This document shows positions 9,416 to 17,989 of a DNA stretch of 64,000 nucleotides, one piece after another. A program made the translations under genes and the position numbers. Source of the DNA: Acinetobacter sedimenti. GTDB taxonomy: Bacteria > Pseudomonadota > Gammaproteobacteria > Pseudomonadales > Moraxellaceae. Each line of letters starts with the position of its first letter. Position 1 is the stretch's first letter. The stretch covers positions 1 through 64,000 of the forward strand of contig NZ_JAKUML010000009.1 of the NCBI RefSeq assembly GCF_022601685.1, read 5' to 3'. Under the pieces are notes generated by a model. It was not told the origin of the DNA and made no database searches. It saw only the letters and a program-made list of their open reading frames with translations.

Positions 9416-11170
9416 ATGACAGTGAAACTGGAAAAGTTGTTCCAAGAGTCGGTTGACTTAAACATCAAGCAGCTAACTTATATTGCTAATTATAAAACGG
9501 ACACTCAAAGTTGGGCGAATCAACTCTTGCAACTTGATCTCGGTGAAGCTGCGAAGCAAGTATTCGTCACACTGCTTGAGCTACGTAGTCTGAATTGTAG
9601 TGACCTCTCTCGTTGGAAGATTTTGCAAAACATCGAACCTGATTTGCAACATTTGCTACTTTCCTTGGAGCATCATTATCTTAATAATGCAATGATCGAT
9701 ACCCTACGCGATCAACAAATCGCAGATTTAGTACTTGAGATTAAATGTCAGCACGCATTGCTCTATCGGGATATGGCAAAACGTGTGCAACATCAATTGG
9801 AAAATCAGAAATTTTCAATCTTTGAACTATCTAGAAAGAAAAAATTAACAATATTAAGAACCTATTGTGCATATGCAGTAATAAAACTATTAACCGATTT
9901 ACTTTACTCACTGCAACTTATCTATTTTGATGAACCTAAATACTTTTGGCATACAGCATATGATATTATTTGGATGGCTCGAGGATTTCGATTTGATAAA
10001 GACAAAATTGATGTCAATCTAGAAAAATACCAAATTCAACAAGAACATATTGAAAATGCATTTATCGAACTTTCATTATTAAGCTTACTCAATAATCACA
10101 AATTACGTCAGGAAGACTTAAAAAATCTTAAGAACTGCCTTCCTTACTGGTTACATTTAGTGAAGTTAACGAGTGACCCTAAACCTGAAGCAAAATTTTC
10201 TTGTAATTTGTTTGGAGATCGTCCGCCAACAACGATCATGAACAAGAATACAGACCAAAAAGACAGTCTATATATAGATACAACAGACTTATTGTCCTAC
10301 ATCGAATCAACGATGAATCCTGAGGCAAACTATTTTTCAAATGAAGAGCAACAGCATCTTAATATCATTATTAAAAGCCACTTACTTACAACACTGAATA
10401 ACGATGGTGTACGTAAGAATACACGTTTTGCTGAAGAGGGGTATGTTGATATTACTCTTGGTATAAGTGCTGCTCATTACTTTTTATCTGGTGCAAAACA
10501 TTTTAAAGAAACATTATTACGCGATAGTGATCTTACGATACAAAGTAGTTCGTTGAGTTTTTCCGAATTGGCAAATGATCAAGAATGGAAACTCTCAAGT
10601 AAAACCTTTGAACAACGCTACAATGCTGAAATTACGAAAATATATGCTACAAAAGTCGTCAATAAAAGTAGTACTGGCTATTGCTTAAACTGGGAGTCTG
10701 AACTGCCTAAAAATCTGCGAACTGGAGATTTTATTCTTGTACGCGAAGGGGCTGATCAACCTTGGATTGGCGCTCTCATTCGCTGGCTTAAAAATACTAA
10801 TCAACAAAATGTCGAATTTGGTGTTGAATGTATTGTCGAGAAAATGGTTCCGATTGCAGTATCATTATCAAATGCAAAAAGAGTAGCTGATACTATCTAT
10901 CACCCTGCACTATTATGTATGGATTCTCAGCAAAATTTGTCGTTATTACTACCAAGCCCTCAAATTTTTCATGAGAACCAAAACCTAACTTTACGATTTG
11001 GAACAGATGAGTTAAGGATATTCTTAAAGCAGTGCTTTAGTTTAGTACAGAGTTGCGCTCAATTTAACTTTGACTTATTGGAACAGTCAAAAATAAGCCA
11101 ACTTAATGAATATTTTGAATCGCAATCAAATAATATAGACACACAGGATTTGTGGGAAGCCCTTAAATGA
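9416..11170 (+). CDS. Hypothetical protein with C-terminal PilZ-like domain, next to fimX-like gene
   Basis: A 584-residue predicted soluble protein. The first ~400 residues are helical and I do not recognise them. Around residues 430-490 there is a beta-rich segment: LRTGDFILVREG, then WIGALIRWL, then VEFGVECIVEKMVPIAV. It resembles the divergent PilZ-like domain of proteins encoded beside fimX in pseudomonads. The strict RxxxR and D/NxSxxG c-di-GMP-binding motifs are not evident. The stop overlaps the next gene's ATG by four bases, so the two are translationally coupled. A role with FimX in type IV pilus or surface regulation is inferred from context. Confidence 0.6.
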   Translation: MTVKLEKLFQESVDLNIKQLTYIANYKTDTQSWANQLLQLDLGEAAKQVFVTLLELRSLNCSDLSRWKILQNIEPDLQHLLLSLEHHYLNNAMIDTLRDQQIADLVLEIKCQHALLYRDMAKRVQHQLENQKFSIFELSRKKKLTILRTYCAYAVIKLLTDLLYSLQLIYFDEPKYFWHTAYDIIWMARGFRFDKDKIDVNLEKYQIQQEHIENAFIELSLLSLLNNHKLRQEDLKNLKNCLPYWLHLVKLTSDPKPEAKFSCNLFGDRPPTTIMNKNTDQKDSLYIDTTDLLSYIESTMNPEANYFSNEEQQHLNIIIKSHLLTTLNNDGVRKNTRFAEEGYVDITLGISAAHYFLSGAKHFKETLLRDSDLTIQSSSLSFSELANDQEWKLSSKTFEQRYNAEITKIYATKVVNKSSTGYCLNWESELPKNLRTGDFILVREGADQPWIGALIRWLKNTNQQNVEFGVECIVEKMVPIAVSLSNAKRVADTIYHPALLCMDSQQNLSLLLPSPQIFHENQNLTLRFGTDELRIFLKQCFSLVQSCAQFNFDLLEQSKISQLNEYFESQSNNIDTQDLWEALK

Positions 11171-13302
11171 AGCAACTTTTAAATGACAAAAAATCTCAAG
11201 CACAATTAGTACGCTTTTTAATGATTGACAGTCAACAAAATACGCTAAATACGATTCAACAAGGCTTAAAAAGCAAGTTTAATGTTAATGGAAAGTTACT
11301 TGATGATTTATCAAGTTTTGAAAAATTATTGAATTTACATTGGGATGTGATTTTATTTAAAAATGCTTATGATTTTGATTATACAAAAGCACTTGAACTA
11401 ATCGAATCAAAAAATAAAGCGATTCCGATTATATTACTCACAGAAAAATCAGATGAAAATATTAATATCAACAAAGCATATCAAAATGGAATTTTCGATA
11501 TCGCTGACACGAATGATTTAAACCACCTTGCGATAAGTCTAGCTAGAGCCACTACATTCTCGAGATTGACGCGTAAAGAGGCTCAACTTAGTCAAGAAAT
11601 TGATAAGCTTCAACAGCAAACACAAACCTTAGTTGAGACTACTGAATATGCTGTCGCAACCTTTCAAGAAGGTGTGCATGTTTCTGCAAATCCACAATAT
11701 GCTGAACTATTTGGATTTAGTGATATTGAAGAGTTAATTGGCTTGCCTTTAATGGATGTACTACAACCAGAGGATGTACAATCCTTTAAGCAAAGTTATA
11801 AAAAATTAAGCCGTGGTGACTTTGGACAAGCAGCTTTCAATATTCAAAGTCGCAATGCAAAGGCAAAATATCAGAATTTAAACCTACAATTTTCTGAAAC
11901 AGAATATGATGATGAAACCGCTCTACAGCTCGTAATTGCTTCAGAAACGACTACCACAGTATCAAGTGGAGCGTTTGCTCCGCTAACAGATGTTCAGTTG
12001 CAATGTCAGCAAGCCCTCGATTCACAACCATTTTCAGCTTTGTTGCTTTTTAAAATCAAGCAATTCGCAGCTGATAAAGCATCAAAACAATGGGATACTT
12101 CAACGCATTTCTTTCAAGCGATTCAACATCATTTGGAACAAATCAGTAGTGCTCGGGTTTTACGTATCTCAGAGCATGTATTCACGAGTACTTTAGGCGT
12201 TGCAGATAAAGCAACGCTCAAACAAAAACTCAATACCATATCTGAATCCTTAGCCAAACAGATTCAGGTGGCTGATCAGAGTATTCCTGTAACGCTTCAA
12301 CTCTGCTATCGTCATCTCGATCAAAACACAGTTAATGATCAAGTTGCCCTGCTTCTTACTGACACCTATCAGCATCATTATGATCCTGCATCAGAAGTCG
12401 ATTTGAGCGGTGCAACTGATTTATCCCTTACTAGTAGTCAAACCCCTTCATTTTCGCTTTCAGAGAGTGCGCCTACAATTCAATTTGAGAGCTCGCCTGC
12501 AAGCCAGCCGGCACTTGCTTCAATCGTTGATACAACCAATGACGCAAGCCTAGATGAATCAGAAAAATCACTTGTTGCTCAGCTAGATAACAACACCATT
12601 CAGCTACAATTCCAACAGCTATACGACAAAGAAGATATTGATGGTTCAATCTTTGAGGTAACTGGCAGCTTTGAGTTTGAACAGCAACAGATTCCTTTCT
12701 CACAATATGATGCTTTGCGACGCAACGCAGAGCTTGCAGCACGTGTAGATCGTTGGATTTTGGTTGAAGCATCTAAACGCCTACATCAATTCTTGCAAAA
12801 AGCACCTAAAGCTCGCATTTTGGTGAATATCCATGCTGCTAGCTTGCATGATGCACCCATTCAAGGTTTATTAAATAAGCTGGTTGGTTTAATCAATTCA
12901 AAATATGCAAAACCATTGATTTTACAAATCAATGAAGCAGATATTTTGATGAATAAAGATCAAAATACTCAAGCAATTAAATCTATCCAAGAGCAAGGTG
13001 TTGATGTCGCAATTGCTGAATTCGGCGACTCAATCTATAGCGTACATCTGCTACAACAATTGAATCTTGCCTTTGCCAAACTCACCAAAAACTTCACTTT
13101 GCAACTGCAAAATGATGAGAGTATGGTCGAACTTCAAGAGAAAATTGATCAATTCCGTGAGCATAACTCAGCGATTCGATTCTTGATCAGTCACTTGGAT
13201 GATATGACTTCATTTGCCAATGCGTGGAATGTCGATGTACGTTATCTACAAGGTGACTACTATCAACCGAAACAAAAAGAGTTTGTGAATAGTGCGGGCT
13301 AA
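11167..13302 (+). CDS. fimX: FimX-like degenerate GGDEF/EAL c-di-GMP effector
   Basis: 711 residues in four apparent parts. A receiver-like domain (about 1-130) is followed by a PAS domain (about 150-260), a GGDEF-like region (about 280-400) with no GGDEF loop, and an EAL-like domain (about 470-705). In the EAL domain, EAL is replaced by EVT, and the end reads LQGDYYQPK instead of the usual QGYYFSKP-like motif. This architecture matches Pseudomonas FimX, a catalytically inactive c-di-GMP receptor that promotes type IV pilus assembly with PilB/PilZ. It overlaps the upstream PilZ-like gene by four bases. Enzyme inactivity is inferred from the missing catalytic motifs. Confidence 0.75.
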   Translation: MKQLLNDKKSQAQLVRFLMIDSQQNTLNTIQQGLKSKFNVNGKLLDDLSSFEKLLNLHWDVILFKNAYDFDYTKALELIESKNKAIPIILLTEKSDENININKAYQNGIFDIADTNDLNHLAISLARATTFSRLTRKEAQLSQEIDKLQQQTQTLVETTEYAVATFQEGVHVSANPQYAELFGFSDIEELIGLPLMDVLQPEDVQSFKQSYKKLSRGDFGQAAFNIQSRNAKAKYQNLNLQFSETEYDDETALQLVIASETTTTVSSGAFAPLTDVQLQCQQALDSQPFSALLLFKIKQFAADKASKQWDTSTHFFQAIQHHLEQISSARVLRISEHVFTSTLGVADKATLKQKLNTISESLAKQIQVADQSIPVTLQLCYRHLDQNTVNDQVALLLTDTYQHHYDPASEVDLSGATDLSLTSSQTPSFSLSESAPTIQFESSPASQPALASIVDTTNDASLDESEKSLVAQLDNNTIQLQFQQLYDKEDIDGSIFEVTGSFEFEQQQIPFSQYDALRRNAELAARVDRWILVEASKRLHQFLQKAPKARILVNIHAASLHDAPIQGLLNKLVGLINSKYAKPLILQINEADILMNKDQNTQAIKSIQEQGVDVAIAEFGDSIYSVHLLQQLNLAFAKLTKNFTLQLQNDESMVELQEKIDQFREHNSAIRFLISHLDDMTSFANAWNVDVRYLQGDYYQPKQKEFVNSAG

Positions 13303-13358
13303 TGTGACGCACTCACACCCTACTTCTATGCTTTCATAGCAAGCTTTTAAAGATAATA

Positions 13359-13396
13359 AAAAATGGGCAGTGAATTCACTGCCCATTTTCTTTTTA
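13359..13396. terminator. Bidirectional terminator between fimX-like gene and rpmE
   Basis: A perfect palindromic stem (AAAATGGGCAGTGAA and its complement) with T-rich flanks serves the converging fimX-like and rpmE genes. Confidence 0.85.
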
Positions 13397-13434
13397 CAAT
13401 TTGGTATTTGCTATCGCAGAAGCGATATAAAAGC

Positions 13435-13659
13435 TTAACGCTTGATCGTACGTGACATACCAGCGAAACGTTGCTTGAACTTATCAATACGACCGCCAGT
13501 GTCTACAGATTTTTGCTTACCTGTATAGAATGGGTGGCACGCAGAACATACGTCAAGATAAAGTGATTCTTTACCTAATGCAGAACGTGTTTCGATGACG
13601 TTACCGCAAGAGCAAGTTGCTGTTAATGTTTCATATTTTGGGTGAATATCGGCACGCAT
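13435..13659 (-). CDS. rpmE: 50S ribosomal protein L31
   Basis: Large-subunit ribosomal protein at the central protuberance, helping to bridge the subunits. The 74 residues carry four cysteines, Cys16, Cys18, Cys38 and Cys41 (CSC ... CSAC). This makes it the zinc-binding C+ type. The conserved HPFYTGKQ and RIDKFKQRF segments are present. Length is normal. It stands alone, with about 250 bases of untranslated DNA upstream in which I see no further gene. Confidence 0.97.
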   Translation of the reverse strand: MRADIHPKYETLTATCSCGNVIETRSALGKESLYLDVCSACHPFYTGKQKSVDTGGRIDKFKQRFAGMSRTIKR

Positions 13660-13916
13660 GGTCGATGACTCCTAAGTTAGAAAGGTTTTGCTACCTTCGC
13701 TATCAACCACTCTCAAATCACCAAGATCAATTGACCATTTGAGGAAAAGGCAAACTTAGAATTTTGAAAAATTAAAAGTTGGCAGATTGACACGAAAATA
13801 GACCATTTCTTTTGGCCCACCGAAACCTACAAGGTTAGAGCTAAGCGCAACAAGTGGGCAATATTATACAGCACTTTTCTCGATATTGCTATATCGATCA
13901 TATCAGCTCAAAAATA

Positions 13917-14915
13917 CTAATCATCAGACTTTGGTAAGTTTTGCTTTGACCATTTTGCAGCAATGACACCGCACACCATCAGTTGAATTTGATGAAAAAT
14001 CATAATCGGCAAAACCAGCATCCCCATCGGTTGACCTGCAAATAAAATTTGCGCCATCGGCACACCACTTGCCAATGTCTTTTTTGAACCACAGAAAAAG
14101 ATCGTGATCTGATCTTGACGGTTAAAGCCGAGCCATTTAGGAATATAAAAGGCAAGCAACATAATAATCGTAAGCAACACTGAACAGGCAAGAATTAAAT
14201 AAAACAATGTCAACGCATCCAACTGTTGCCATAAGCCTGCAATCACCGCACTACTGAATGCGCCATACACCACCATCAAAATACTGCCCTGATCAAAAGC
14301 TTTGACGAGCTTAGGTACTTTGACCATATAGGGATAAATCCATGTACGAAGCAATTGCCCTAAAATAAATGGTACAAGCAGTAAAGCGACAATTTTGATA
14401 ATGGCACTTGTCGGATCATAGGCGTGTTCGGACTGACCCAAAATAAAAAAACTGACCATGATCGGCGTAATAAACATGCCGATAATATTAGAAAAAGATG
14501 CGCTACATACCGCACCCGCAACATTACCTCCTGCAACTGAGGTAAATGCAATTGAGGACTGTACCGTTGACGGTAAGAAGCATAAAAACAAAAAACCCAA
14601 ATACAGTGCGTCACCTAAGAGTGGTTGCAAAATTGGTTTTGATAGCAAGCCCAACAATGGAAATGCAATAAATGTGAAAGCAAAAACTAAGCTATGTAAA
14701 CGCCAGTGCAAAATACCTTGAATCACAGCCTCACGAGAAAGCTTTGCACCATGTAGGAAAAATAAAATAGCGATGGCAATTGTTGTAAGTGTATTAAATC
14801 TGTCTGCCCACTGCCCTGAGATCGGTAAAATACTGGCAAGGAGTACCATTACAACCAGTAATATCGTAAAGCGATCAACCGCCAAATACTTCAACACAAT
14901 GTACACCCCAAACAA
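13917..14915 (-). CDS. yfeH: YfeH-type bile acid:sodium symporter-like transporter
   Basis: A 332-residue, very hydrophobic protein with about ten TM helices. It belongs to the SBF-like family (DUF4137) of the bile acid:sodium symporter superfamily, as E. coli YfeH. Recognisable segments are FFLHGAKLSREA in the first helix pair, FLPSTVQSSIAFTSVAGGN in the middle, and FFCGSKKTLASGVPMA near the end. Substrate unknown; a sodium-coupled organic anion is expected for the family. Single gene. The gloA terminator lies just upstream of its start. Confidence 0.85.
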   Translation of the reverse strand: MFGVYIVLKYLAVDRFTILLVVMVLLASILPISGQWADRFNTLTTIAIAILFFLHGAKLSREAVIQGILHWRLHSLVFAFTFIAFPLLGLLSKPILQPLLGDALYLGFLFLCFLPSTVQSSIAFTSVAGGNVAGAVCSASFSNIIGMFITPIMVSFFILGQSEHAYDPTSAIIKIVALLLVPFILGQLLRTWIYPYMVKVPKLVKAFDQGSILMVVYGAFSSAVIAGLWQQLDALTLFYLILACSVLLTIIMLLAFYIPKWLGFNRQDQITIFFCGSKKTLASGVPMAQILFAGQPMGMLVLPIMIFHQIQLMVCGVIAAKWSKQNLPKSDD

Positions 14916-14930
14916 AAACTAGAAGTCAAT

Positions 14931-14970
14931 AAAAAACTCGGCATTGATCATAAACGCCGAGTTTAAAAAA
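14931..14970 (-). terminator. Terminator downstream of gloA
   Basis: The nine-base stem AAACTCGGC / GCCGAGTTT is followed on the minus strand by a T-run (complement of A6). Confidence 0.75.
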
Positions 14971-15039
14971 TCAAGTTAATTCTTAAGCTGATGATTAATC
15001 AAATCAATGTCTTATAAAAAAAATGAATTTAGTCAATCA

Positions 15040-15444
15040 TTAGTTGTTTCGAGCATTATGATCTTGTTGGATCAACTCTACTTTATAACCATCTGGATCT
15101 TCCACAAATGCAATCACAGTTACACCACCTTTCATCGGTCCTGCTTCACGTATTACATTACCGCCACGTGCTTTGATTTCTTCACAGGCTTGATAAGCAT
15201 CCTCAACGCCAATGGCAATATGTCCATAGCCATCACCCAAATCATAACTCGACGTGTCCCAGTTATATGTCAGCTCAAGTACGGTATGATCAGATTCATC
15301 ACCATAACCAACAAAAGCCAAGGTAAATCGCCCTTCCTCATAGTCTCGTTGACGCAACAATTTCATGCCGAGCACTTCGGTATAAAACTGCAATGATTTG
15401 TCCAAATTACCGACTCGTAACATGGTATGCAACATGCGCATCAT
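15040..15444 (-). CDS. gloA: Lactoylglutathione lyase (glyoxalase I)
   Basis: Converts the hemithioacetal of methylglyoxal and glutathione to S-lactoylglutathione. The sequence has the glyoxalase/VOC fold, with metal-ligand segments HTMLRV near the N-terminus, [17 protein letters not shown], and the C-terminal [12 protein letters not shown]. At 134 residues it has the length of the short Ni-dependent bacterial type. The ATG at 15444 has GAGGA eight bases upstream, so a longer frame beginning at 15501 is unlikely. It lies 25 bases after ampG on the same strand and probably shares its transcript. Confidence 0.95.
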   Translation of the reverse strand: MMRMLHTMLRVGNLDKSLQFYTEVLGMKLLRQRDYEEGRFTLAFVGYGDESDHTVLELTYNWDTSSYDLGDGYGHIAIGVEDAYQACEEIKARGGNVIREAGPMKGGVTVIAFVEDPDGYKVELIQQDHNARNN

Positions 15445-15469
15445 ATTTTCCTCACGATTAGGTGGTTGG

Positions 15470-17674
15470 TTAATAGGAATTTTCAATCTGTTGGCGTTCA
15501 TGCGATTTTAGCAATTTTGCCACCCAGACCACAAGAATTAAAATTGGAATACCAATCAAGGTGGTCATCAAAAAGAAGTTTGGATAACCAATATTAGTTA
15601 CAATTGTACCCGAGTATCCACCGATAAGTTTTGGTGTCAACGTCATCAAAGAACTAAAGATCGCATATTGAACAGCAGTAAAAGACACACTAGTCAAACT
15701 TGATAGGAATGCAATAAACGCTGCACCTGCAAGACCTGAGGCTAAGTTATCCATGACGATCGCCATATATAACCAAAATTTGCTGTACTCTTTCACCACT
15801 TTGCCCGAGATCGTATATTGACTTTGTGTCAAGTCAATCATTGGCATAGGGTCAATTAAATTATTGAACTGATTCGATTGAATTGTAGGTGCGGTTTCAT
15901 CAATTTCATAACCTGTCAAAGTCATAAATTCATAATCATTGAGAATATAGCTTGCTTTTAATGATTTAAGCTCTGCTTGAATAAATTTTTCCGCTGGAAT
16001 CGCTACAGTAAATGTACCCTGCCCATCTATTTTTGCATCATATGATGTATCAGCCGTTTCCTCACCAAGCAAAACTTGAACCGTATTCTTGGAGTTTTTC
16101 TCAGCTTCTGTAAGACCAAGAATCTGCCCCTCAACCACTATACTTTGCTCAAGCTCATTTGGTTGTAATACACCATCACGAGTAAGTGGCAAAAAATGAA
16201 TTTGTACACGACCAATCGCCTTATCAGCTTTGGCATTCCCAACCACGTAAGGCAAATCATGCTCAACTTGATAGGACTGATCTTCATAGGAAACCGATGT
16301 GACTATCCGTCGGTCTTGCTCAAGCACTTTAGTCGGAACTGCAACTTTCCAAAATCCTACCTCGTCTGTATCAACACGATATTGCTGACCTGCTACAGAT
16401 ACAGTGACTTGAGATGTTGGTGCGCCTGACTTCACTAAAGCAATAAAAATCAAATTGGTACTGCTCGCCAATATCGCTCCGATAAACATCACTTTCATGA
16501 TATTAAATCGCTGTGAAAGTAAGCCACCCAAAAAGCCACCAATCAAGGTGAAAATTACACCGTAAATTTTCACAGCTTCGGCGATTTGCTCTTTGCTAAA
16601 GTTCATGTCTTGATAAAAGACATTAGAAATCACTCCAGCGACAATATCTGAAATACGGAAAAAACCAATCAACAATAATAAAACTAGGGCGAGCTTTACA
16701 CCATAACGCTTAAAAAAATCAGCGATCGGCGAAACCCAAGTTTCTTTTGCCATATCACGATTGACCGCACCGAGTTTGACCAATGAAAATCCGACGACAA
16801 AAGCAATCAATGCAGAGCCAACAAAGCGCACTGCAGCAAGCATAAATGATAAAAATGGGTCATCCACAGTGATCATCGTTAAAGCTTTACCAATATAAAT
16901 AAAACCTAAAACAAAGCTCACCACAGCACAGAAAAAGACAAAAACTAAGCGTAAATAATCTGATTTTTTATAACTTTTATAAATTCGCTCAACCTTTGGC
17001 TCAGCAACGATCAAAGTCGTGATCACGCCAATGATCATCACCGCAGCCATGATCCAGTAGGTTTTTTGCCACGCCTCGTAGATATAATTGCCCTTCGCTG
17101 TGCCATAAGCTGCTGCGACAAATAGCGCACCTGCACCTGCAATGATCATTCCGATGCGATAGCCTGCGTTATAGGTTGAAGCAAGTACTGTCTGCATCTC
17201 AGTCGGCGCAAGCTCAATACGATAGGCATCAATCACAATATCTTGTGTTGCAGATGCGAAACCAAGCAATACCGCACCAACAGCCATTTGGATCAGTTGC
17301 GACTGACCCATTGCAGGGTTCGACATCGCCATGATACAGATCGCCACCATAATCAAACACTGCGCAATCAGTAACCACGCACGTCGACGCCCTAATGTTT
17401 TGGTCAAGAACGGTACTGGAATTTCATCAATCAGTGGCGCCCAAACAAACTTAAAGGAATAACCAAGTGCCGCCCAGCTAAACATAGTAACGGCACTTTT
17501 TTCAATGCCTGCTTCACCGAGCCACAAGGACAAACTAGAAAAAATCAGTAGAATCGGTATCCCCGCCGAGAAACCCAAAAACAGCATAATGATCGCACGA
17601 CGATCCAAAAATGAGTTAAATGCACTGCCCCAATTTTTTGCAGTCTTTACTTCAGCCTGATTTGCATTTGCCAT
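15470..17674 (-). CDS. ampG: AmpG-family muropeptide permease with an inserted Ig-like extracytoplasmic region
   Basis: Major-facilitator permease importing anhydro-muropeptides for cell-wall recycling and beta-lactamase signalling. MFS/AmpG signatures are visible: [30 protein letters not shown] and [15 protein letters not shown]. Unusually, residues ~417-627 are not membrane-like. They form a hydrophilic, beta-rich block ([12 protein letters not shown], then [12 protein letters not shown], and a second [14 protein letters not shown] repeat) resembling tandem bacterial Ig-like domains inserted between late TM helices. With it the protein is 734 residues, against about 490 for E. coli AmpG. 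Start set at MANANQ; the frame extends 30 codons further upstream. Operon with gloA. Confidence 0.85.
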   Translation of the reverse strand: MANANQAEVKTAKNWGSAFNSFLDRRAIIMLFLGFSAGIPILLIFSSLSLWLGEAGIEKSAVTMFSWAALGYSFKFVWAPLIDEIPVPFLTKTLGRRRAWLLIAQCLIMVAICIMAMSNPAMGQSQLIQMAVGAVLLGFASATQDIVIDAYRIELAPTEMQTVLASTYNAGYRIGMIIAGAGALFVAAAYGTAKGNYIYEAWQKTYWIMAAVMIIGVITTLIVAEPKVERIYKSYKKSDYLRLVFVFFCAVVSFVLGFIYIGKALTMITVDDPFLSFMLAAVRFVGSALIAFVVGFSLVKLGAVNRDMAKETWVSPIADFFKRYGVKLALVLLLLIGFFRISDIVAGVISNVFYQDMNFSKEQIAEAVKIYGVIFTLIGGFLGGLLSQRFNIMKVMFIGAILASSTNLIFIALVKSGAPTSQVTVSVAGQQYRVDTDEVGFWKVAVPTKVLEQDRRIVTSVSYEDQSYQVEHDLPYVVGNAKADKAIGRVQIHFLPLTRDGVLQPNELEQSIVVEGQILGLTEAEKNSKNTVQVLLGEETADTSYDAKIDGQGTFTVAIPAEKFIQAELKSLKASYILNDYEFMTLTGYEIDETAPTIQSNQFNNLIDPMPMIDLTQSQYTISGKVVKEYSKFWLYMAIVMDNLASGLAGAAFIAFLSSLTSVSFTAVQYAIFSSLMTLTPKLIGGYSGTIVTNIGYPNFFLMTTLIGIPILILVVWVAKLLKSHERQQIENSY

Positions 17675-17989
17675 ATTGCGAGGTGTTCCTAAAGTGTTTC
17701 TGAAATATTTGCCCAGAGTGATTGGAATCGTTAAAAGTCCATTTATATCACTCAAAATACGCACTTAACCACAGATTAAGCGAACCGTAGAATGTACAAT
17801 TTGACACAATTCCACATTCATCGTTGTACTTTGATTTTAAATGATAAATCTACGCTAAAGAGTGACAATCTGTTATGTTTTATCCAAGTCATCTCTACTT
17901 GCCGATTTATCTTAGATTTTCACTTGAATTAAAGCAATAAAACTGTCACTTTAATAGTGAACGCAATACTCTTTTTTATGGATTAAATT
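17675..17989. other. Divergent intergenic region ampG / lon-like
   Basis: About 315 AT-rich bases between two divergent genes. It must hold both promoters, but I cannot single out a convincing -35/-10 pair and see no RNA gene. Confidence 0.4.
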
